This document shows positions 61,540 to 64,000 of a stretch of DNA of 64,000 nt, piece after piece. The notes under the pieces were generated by a model. The model had not been told where the DNA came from and ran no database searches. It saw only the letters and a program-made list of their open reading frames with translations. Both the position numbers and the translations under genes were made by a program. Origin of the DNA: Aedoeadaptatus urinae. Lineage in GTDB: Bacteria; Bacillota; Clostridia; Tissierellales; Peptoniphilaceae. Position 1 is the stretch's first letter, and each line of letters begins with the position of its first letter. The stretch spans positions 372,001 through 436,000 of the forward strand of contig NZ_LT707418.1 in NCBI RefSeq assembly GCF_900155585.1, written 5' to 3'.

Positions 61540-64000
61540 TTAGATGCGTTCGAGAACAAAGGCGATGGTTCCGTCGTTTAATTCGGTCTTTTCCGCATCC
61601 AGAGGTTTCTTTTCCATGGATTCCGCCAGAGTTTCTTCCATGATTAAAGCTTTCGATGCTTCCAGCGCCGCTTCCACGTCGCCGTCGGCATCGTAGGCGA
61701 TGCGAATGTGGTCGGTGACGTCGTAGTCGTTGGACTTCCGTTGCTTTTGTACCTTCGAAATAAATTCCCGGACGTAGCCTTCGGCGATTAATTCTTCGGT
61801 GAGCTCCGTGTCCAAGATAGCGAAGAGATTGTCGTCCATGCAGACGTCGAAGCCTTCCTTGGAGGAAATGTCCACGAGGACGTCGTCCAGATTGACTTCC
61901 GTGTCTTCGCCGTTTAGGTTCATGGTGACGCTGCCCTTCTTCAGCTCATCGTAAAGGGCCTTGGCATCGCCCTGAGCCAGAATTTTTTGGAAGTCCTTGA
62001 TCTTGGGGCCGAACTTTCTGCCCACCTCTTGGAAATTTGGCTTCAATCTGTAGGTCATGTACTTGCTCAAATCCTCTGAGAAGACCACAGTCTTGACGTT
62101 CAGCTCCTCTTCAATTAAATCGGATAGGTCGCCGATAATGGGCTTCAGATTCCCATCCACCAAGACCTCGCTCAAGGGCTGGCGCACCTTGATCTTGGCA
62201 TTTTCCCGTCCGGCGCGGCCCAAGGTGACCAATTGACGAACGATGGCCATTTTTTCTTCCAGCTTTTCGTCGATGGCAGCTTCGTCGGCGGTGGGATAGT
62301 CCGCTAAGTGGACGCTTTCGCCGCCGTCCAGGGTTTGATAAAATTCCTCGGCGATAAAGGGCGCGAAGGGTGCGATTAATTTTGCCACGCCGAGCAAAAT
62401 GTCGTAGGTGGTCTTAAAGACCGCATCCCGAGAGGGGCTGTCTTCTTCGTCCCAGAAGCGACGTCTGTTTCGGCGGATGTACCAGTTGGAGAAATCCTCC
62501 GACACGAAATCCTGAATGTCGCGAACCACCTTATTCACCTCGTGAATTTCCATATTTTCCACCACGGACTTCACCAGGCTGTTGTATTTGGAAAGCATCC
62601 AGCGGTCGATTTCGTCGTAGGCGACGTCGGTGACTTCTCTGGGATCCACGTCGTTAATATTGGCATAGAGGGTGAAGAAATTATGGATGTTTCTTAAGGT
62701 GCGGAAGAATTTGCCGTTGACCTCTCTCAATCCGTCTTCGTCGAACTTCGTCGGGCTCCACGGCGGAGAGACGTACATGAGGTACCAGCGCACCGCATCG
62801 GCGCCGTACTTTTCGAAAAGCTCCGTCGGCGACACGGTGTTGCCCCGGGATTTACTCATCTTCTTGCCTTCTTTGTCCAGGATCAAATCGTTGACCAGGA
62901 CGCTCTTGTAGGGCGCCTTGCCGGTCATGAAGGTGGAGATGGCCAGGAGGGAGTAGAACCAGCCCCGGGTTTGGTCGATGCCTTCACAGATGAAATCGGC
63001 GGGGAAGAGTTTGTCGAATGCCTCTTTGTTTTCAAAGGGATAGTGCCATTGAGCGAAGGGCATGGAGCCGGAGTCGAACCAGCAGTCGATGACGTCGGTT
63101 TCTCTTACCATGGTTCCGCCGCATTCGCAGCGCAAATGCACGTCGTCTACATAGGGGCGGTGAAGTTCCACGGTTTCGTCGATGTCTTCGATGGCCTCAT
63201 CCACCAATTGCTTAATGCTTCCGATGCTTCGCGTCTTGCCGCAATCCGGGCAGCGCCACACGGGGAAGGGGGTGCCCCAGTATCTGGAGCGGGAGATGGC
63301 CCAGTCGTTTAGGTTTTCCAGCCAGTTGCCGAAGCGCTTTTCGCCGACGAAGGAGGGGAACCAATCGACGCCGTCGTTGTTTTTCACCAGCTGCTCTTTA
63401 AACTTCGTCACCTCGATGTACCAGGAGGGGTGAGCGTAGTAGATCAAGGGCGTCTTGCAGCGCCAGCAGTGGGGATAGTTGTGGACGATGGTTTCCTTGC
63501 TGAAGACCTTGTCCTGCATCTTCAGATAGTCGATGATTTCTTCGTTGACGCTGTGAACGAATTGGCCCTTCCATTGGGTTTCGGTAAAGTTGCCGTCGTC
63601 GTCTACCGGTTTCACGAAGGCCAAGTCATTTCTGCGGCCCGTTTGATAGTCGTCTTCCCCGAAGGCGGGAGCCGTGTGGACGATGCCCGTACCGTCTTCC
63701 GTGGTGACGTAGTCGGCGAGGACGACGACAAAGGCCTTGCCATCCACGTGGATTTGATCGATGAGCTGTTCATAGGCGCGGCCGTCGAGCGCTTTGCCCT
63801 TGACGACGTCCAGCACCTCGTATTCATCTTTTAACACCTTGTCTAAAAGATTTTTCGCCAGGTAATAGACATTGCCGTCGGCATATTTGACCTTGGCGTA
63901 ATCCACGTCGGGGTGCACGGCCAATGCCACATTGGAAGGCACGGTCCAAGGCGTGGTGGTCCATGCCAGGTAGTAGGCATCTTCGTCCTTTGCCTTAAAC
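61540..64000 (-). CDS. ileS: Isoleucyl-tRNA synthetase, type 2 (partial)
   Basis: Charges tRNA(Ile). The 3' 820 codons are here; the frame runs open to the right edge where WTTTPWTVPSNVALAVHP is visible, so the start with the HIGH motif lies outside. KMSKS is intact (GKKMSKSRGNTVSP). The editing domain residues WTTTPWT are present. The C-terminus (EEELNVKTVVFSEDLSKYMTYRLKPNFQEVGRKFGPKI) is the DUF5915 type seen in eukaryote-like IleRS2, and the final zinc-finger of IleRS1 is absent. IleRS2 enzymes are commonly insensitive to mupirocin, by family knowledge. Confidence 0.95.
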   Translation of the reverse strand, partial: FKAKDEDAYYLAWTTTPWTVPSNVALAVHPDVDYAKVKYADGNVYYLAKNLLDKVLKDEYEVLDVVKGKALDGRAYEQLIDQIHVDGKAFVVVLADYVTTEDGTGIVHTAPAFGEDDYQTGRRNDLAFVKPVDDDGNFTETQWKGQFVHSVNEEIIDYLKMQDKVFSKETIVHNYPHCWRCKTPLIYYAHPSWYIEVTKFKEQLVKNNDGVDWFPSFVGEKRFGNWLENLNDWAISRSRYWGTPFPVWRCPDCGKTRSIGSIKQLVDEAIEDIDETVELHRPYVDDVHLRCECGGTMVRETDVIDCWFDSGSMPFAQWHYPFENKEAFDKLFPADFICEGIDQTRGWFYSLLAISTFMTGKAPYKSVLVNDLILDKEGKKMSKSRGNTVSPTELFEKYGADAVRWYLMYVSPPWSPTKFDEDGLREVNGKFFRTLRNIHNFFTLYANINDVDPREVTDVAYDEIDRWMLSKYNSLVKSVVENMEIHEVNKVVRDIQDFVSEDFSNWYIRRNRRRFWDEEDSPSRDAVFKTTYDILLGVAKLIAPFAPFIAEEFYQTLDGGESVHLADYPTADEAAIDEKLEEKMAIVRQLVTLGRAGRENAKIKVRQPLSEVLVDGNLKPIIGDLSDLIEEELNVKTVVFSEDLSKYMTYRLKPNFQEVGRKFGPKIKDFQKILAQGDAKALYDELKKGSVTMNLNGEDTEVNLDDVLVDISSKEGFDVCMDDNLFAILDTELTEELIAEGYVREFISKVQKQRKSNDYDVTDHIRIAYDADGDVEAALEASKALIMEETLAESMEKKPLDAEKTELNDGTIAFVLERI

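Overview
The window reads as a chromosomal segment of an anaerobic Gram-positive member of the Bacillota with mid-range G+C. The gene order matches the Bacillus/Clostridium core: comEC-holA-rpsT-lepB-lepA-hemW-hrcA-grpE-dnaK-dnaJ-prmA-rsmE-mtaB-hit-rpsU-yqeY, then nfeD-floA-phoH-ybeY-dgkA-cdd-era-recO-glyQS-ccpN-yqfL-dgt-dnaG-sigA-trmK-nif3-rnpB. Surface proteins carry S-layer homology (SLH) repeats, and one has a YSIRK-like signal peptide. NfnAB and oxygen-sensitive style metabolism point to an anaerobe. A Peptoniphilaceae/Tissierellia-type anaerobic coccus is my best guess; this is inference and no 16S gene is present.

Layout. 1-4.25 kb (+): the 3' part of an aspartokinase, then a TPP-riboswitch-controlled thiamine-precursor (HMP) uptake operon. 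4.3-9.8 kb (-): a cell-envelope block with a YSIRK/SLH protein, an SLH-anchored D,D-carboxypeptidase, an SLH-glutaredoxin fusion and a CapA-like lipoprotein. 9.86-10.19 kb (-): RNase P RNA, with its own clear promoter and terminator. 10.2-42.6 kb (-): the long core of replication, transcription, translation and stress genes listed above, broken by terminators after yqeY, dnaK, lepA and hemW and by promoters before rpsU, dnaJ and hrcA (double CIRCE). rpsT is the one + strand gene inside it.

42.7-50.9 kb: an AlaX-like protein that has lost every zinc ligand, thrC-thrB, the NfnAB transhydrogenase, a protein with a His-rich tandem-repeat tail, a zinc-dependent phospholipase C family protein and two small membrane proteins. 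51.1-57.7 kb: an A+T-richer accessory module (ABC ATPase, two permeases, an extracytoplasmic protein, a LuxR-type response regulator and a sensor kinase). IS3-like terminal sequences lie at both edges. Its two promoters share an identical 16-bp motif at exactly the same distance from the -10 box, so I infer a self-regulating envelope-stress or peptide-resistance system. 57.7-64 kb (-): an EF-G paralogue, then ileS (type 2, 5' end outside the window) followed by a histidine phosphatase and a D-cysteine desulfhydrase-like enzyme.

The strongest candidates for something undescribed are the zinc-less AlaX homologue, the cell-wall glutaredoxin and the two-promoter regulon of the accessory module.
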